A DNA stretch of 13,866 nt from CAXYVC01 sp964292295 (GTDB lineage: Bacteria > Acidobacteriota > Holophagae > Holophagales > Holophagaceae). The stretch lies in NCBI GenBank assembly GCA_964292295.1, contig CAXYVC010000070.1, positions 1 to 13,866 on the forward strand, given 5' to 3'. A program made the translations under genes and the position numbers. The stretch's first letter is position 1; every line of letters begins with the position of its first letter. Shown piece by piece: positions 12,627 to 13,866 of the stretch. Under the pieces are notes generated by a model, which did no database searches, was not told where the DNA came from, and saw only the letters and a list, made by a program, of their open reading frames with translations.

Positions 12627-13866
12627 TCAGGCCGGCGGCGGCGCGAAGGGCAGGAGGAGGCGGACGGTGGTGCCGCGCCCTGGCGCGCTGTCCACCTGGA
12701 TGTCCCAGCCCATGCCCTGCACGAACTGGAAGACCAGGCTCATGCCCAGGCCCGTGCCTTCCGCGAAGCCCCCGTGGAAAGGATGGAACAGGGTGCGGAG
12801 CTGCTCGGCGTCCATGCCGCAGCCGTTGTCCTGGACCGTCACGGCGACGCCCTCGGCCTCGGTCCGCGCCCGCAGGCGGATGGAGGGACGCTCGGTGCTC
12901 CGGACGGCCTTGCGCGCATTGCTCAGGAGGTTCGAGAAGACCTGGTGGGCGCAGATGGGATCCCCCTGGATCCAGCGTTCCGGCGCCGGATCGCGCTCCA
13001 GGGTGAGCGCGCCGCGCCGGGGATCCATCTCCCAGCTCGCCTGGGCATCCTCCAGGAGGCTGGGCAGCCACAGGGCTTCGGTTTTGGGGGGGCGGGGACG
13101 GGCGAAGTCCAGGAAGTTCGACACGAGGGCGCCGACCCGTTCGGACTCCCGGCGCAGGATGGTGAGCACGCGCTCGAGGATCTCCGGCGGGGGCTGCTCC
13201 TTGAGGAGGATCTGCACGCAGCCCTGGATGGAGGCGAGGGGGTTGCGCAGCTCGTGGGCCAGGCCCCCAGAGAGCTCGCCGATGGCGGCGAGGCGTTCGG
13301 CCAGCTGCGTGCGGGCCTCCAGGGCCTTGATCTCGGTCAGGTCCTGGAAGATGAGCATGTTCCCGGTGCGCTGCCCCTCCGCATCCCGCAGGGGCATGAG
13401 ATTCCCGCCGAAGATGCGCCGCTCCCCCGCCGGCGTCGTGTAGGAGCGTTCGAAGCGCTGCTCCAGGGGGGCACTCCCGTCCGGCGTGGGGCCCTCGGTG
13501 CCCAGGTCCCCCCGGGAGGGGTCCGGGGGCGCCTTTTCCACCCATGGGTGCAGATGCCCCCAGGTGTTGAAAAGCTGCATCTGCACCTGGAAGGTGGCGC
13601 TTTCAAAAATCATGGCCGCAGAATCGCGCGCAATAACGTGACCGTCCACATGGGCCAGTACAAAGTTACACACGGCCCGACGCGAGGTTTCAAAGCCCAC
13701 TTCCTGCCCGTTCAGTTCTTCTGCCATGGGCAGCAAACGGGGAAAAAGCTCGCTGATGCGCTCAAGCCCCTTGACGGGAATGGCAATGAACAGCGCGGGC
13801 TGTCCGTCCGTTCCCTTGGGGGCGTCGGGCTTTTCGGTGATAAAATAAAAACGCAGCCAGTTTTCA
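12627..13866 (-). CDS. PAS-type sensor histidine kinase (5' end beyond the window or chimeric)
   Basis: A two-component kinase of the NtrB-like type without visible membrane segments. Numbered from the TTG at 13736, a PAS-like domain runs to about 137 (its second half, ERRIFGGNLMPLRDAEG...NMLIFQDLTE, is clear). The dimerisation domain has the H-box GGLAHELRNPL with His161. The ATPase domain is complete: N-box QVFSNLLSNARKAV (265-278), G1 DNGCGM (303-308), F-box LFHPFHGG and G2 GTGLGMSL (327-334). No partner response regulator is visible. No stop interrupts the frame up to the edge at 13866, and there is no well-supported start (TTG 13736 and ATG 13727 lack good ribosome sites), so the N-terminus is unresolved. 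The last ~300 bp have a different base composition and encode residues that I do not recognise as PAS, so the N-terminal part may be foreign or an artefact. The kinase core is secure. Confidence 0.85.
   Translation of the reverse strand, partial: ENWLRFYFITEKPDAPKGTDGQPALFIAIPVKGLERISELFPRLLPMAEELNGQEVGFETSRRAVCNFVLAHVDGHVIARDSAAMIFESATFQVQMQLFNTWGHLHPWVEKAPPDPSRGDLGTEGPTPDGSAPLEQRFERSYTTPAGERRIFGGNLMPLRDAEGQRTGNMLIFQDLTEIKALEARTQLAERLAAIGELSGGLAHELRNPLASIQGCVQILLKEQPPPEILERVLTILRRESERVGALVSNFLDFARPRPPKTEALWLPSLLEDAQASWEMDPRRGALTLERDPAPERWIQGDPICAHQVFSNLLSNARKAVRSTERPSIRLRARTEAEGVAVTVQDNGCGMDAEQLRTLFHPFHGGFAEGTGLGMSLVFQFVQGMGWDIQVDSAPGRGTTVRLLLPFAPPPA
13561..13866. other. Segment of atypical base composition at the right edge
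   Basis: GC falls from about 75% in 13501-13560 to about 52% in 13561-13620 and stays near 52-60% to the end, while the rest of the window is near 70%. Codon choice in the kinase frame changes too: GAA, TTT, ATT, CGT and CTT become common, with roughly a third of codons ending in A or T, against very few in the kinase body. An A/T run (about 13845-13853) has no parallel elsewhere. The reading frame stays open across the break. Either a foreign N-terminal module was joined to the kinase, or the contig end is a mis-join; the sequence alone does not decide. Confidence 0.6.

Noticed and set aside
12037..13545. An apparent fusion of the Hfq-like protein to a 340-residue N-terminal region
   Set aside because: The upstream part is a shadow of the histidine kinase in another frame; the Hfq-like gene has its own ATG at 12522.
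1..13866. Search for tRNA or rRNA genes, CRISPR arrays, insertion sequences, attachment sites and defence genes
   Set aside because: I saw no tandem spaced repeats, transposase-like motifs, long terminal repeats or RNA-gene signatures; spacers are too short to hide most of these.

Overview
The window is about 70% GC and almost fully coding, with short spacers, GTG/TTG start options and very GC-rich third codon positions. An MCE/Mla lipid transporter shows a double-membrane (Gram-negative) cell, and an MqnE homologue shows menaquinone made by the futalosine route. An Acidobacteriota member of the Holophaga/Geothrix type fits best; another high-GC deep-branching Gram-negative is possible. Lineage is inference from gene content and style, not from a marker gene.

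Layout: (1) 1-2022, plus strand: the 3' part of a large FHA-GAF signalling protein ending in a histidine-kinase dimerisation segment with no intact ATPase domain. (2) 2028-3730, minus strand, convergent with it: mqnE followed by 5-formyltetrahydrofolate cyclo-ligase. (3) 3731-3958: a roughly 230-bp spacer with two GC-rich hairpins. (4) 3959-12522, minus strand: one long, tightly packed run, in transcription order Hfq-like protein, pdxA, glmU, mlaE, mlaF, mlaD, a DUF116 membrane protein, a UbiA-type prenyltransferase and pgeF. Junctions range from 4-nt overlaps to about 40 nt, so most of this is probably one transcript. (5) 12627-13866, minus strand: a PAS-type sensor histidine kinase whose frame stays open to the window edge.

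The long run has an envelope theme: GlmU makes UDP-GlcNAc for peptidoglycan and LPS, MlaEFD moves phospholipids between membranes, PgeF edits peptidoglycan precursors, and a UbiA enzyme with a DUF116 partner makes or modifies a prenyl lipid. PdxA (vitamin B6) and an Hfq-like RNA-binding protein sit at its head. MqnE lies just downstream on the same strand.

Most of the window is recognisable housekeeping and envelope biology; I did not find a clear new defence or mobile system. The points most worth a second look are the abrupt drop in GC and codon bias over the last ~300 bp, inside an open kinase frame (foreign fusion or assembly chimera); the decayed multi-domain FHA pseudo-kinase at the left edge; the Hfq-like Sm protein with long tails; the MlaD protein with a long beta-rich C-terminal domain; and the translationally coupled DUF116-UbiA pair.
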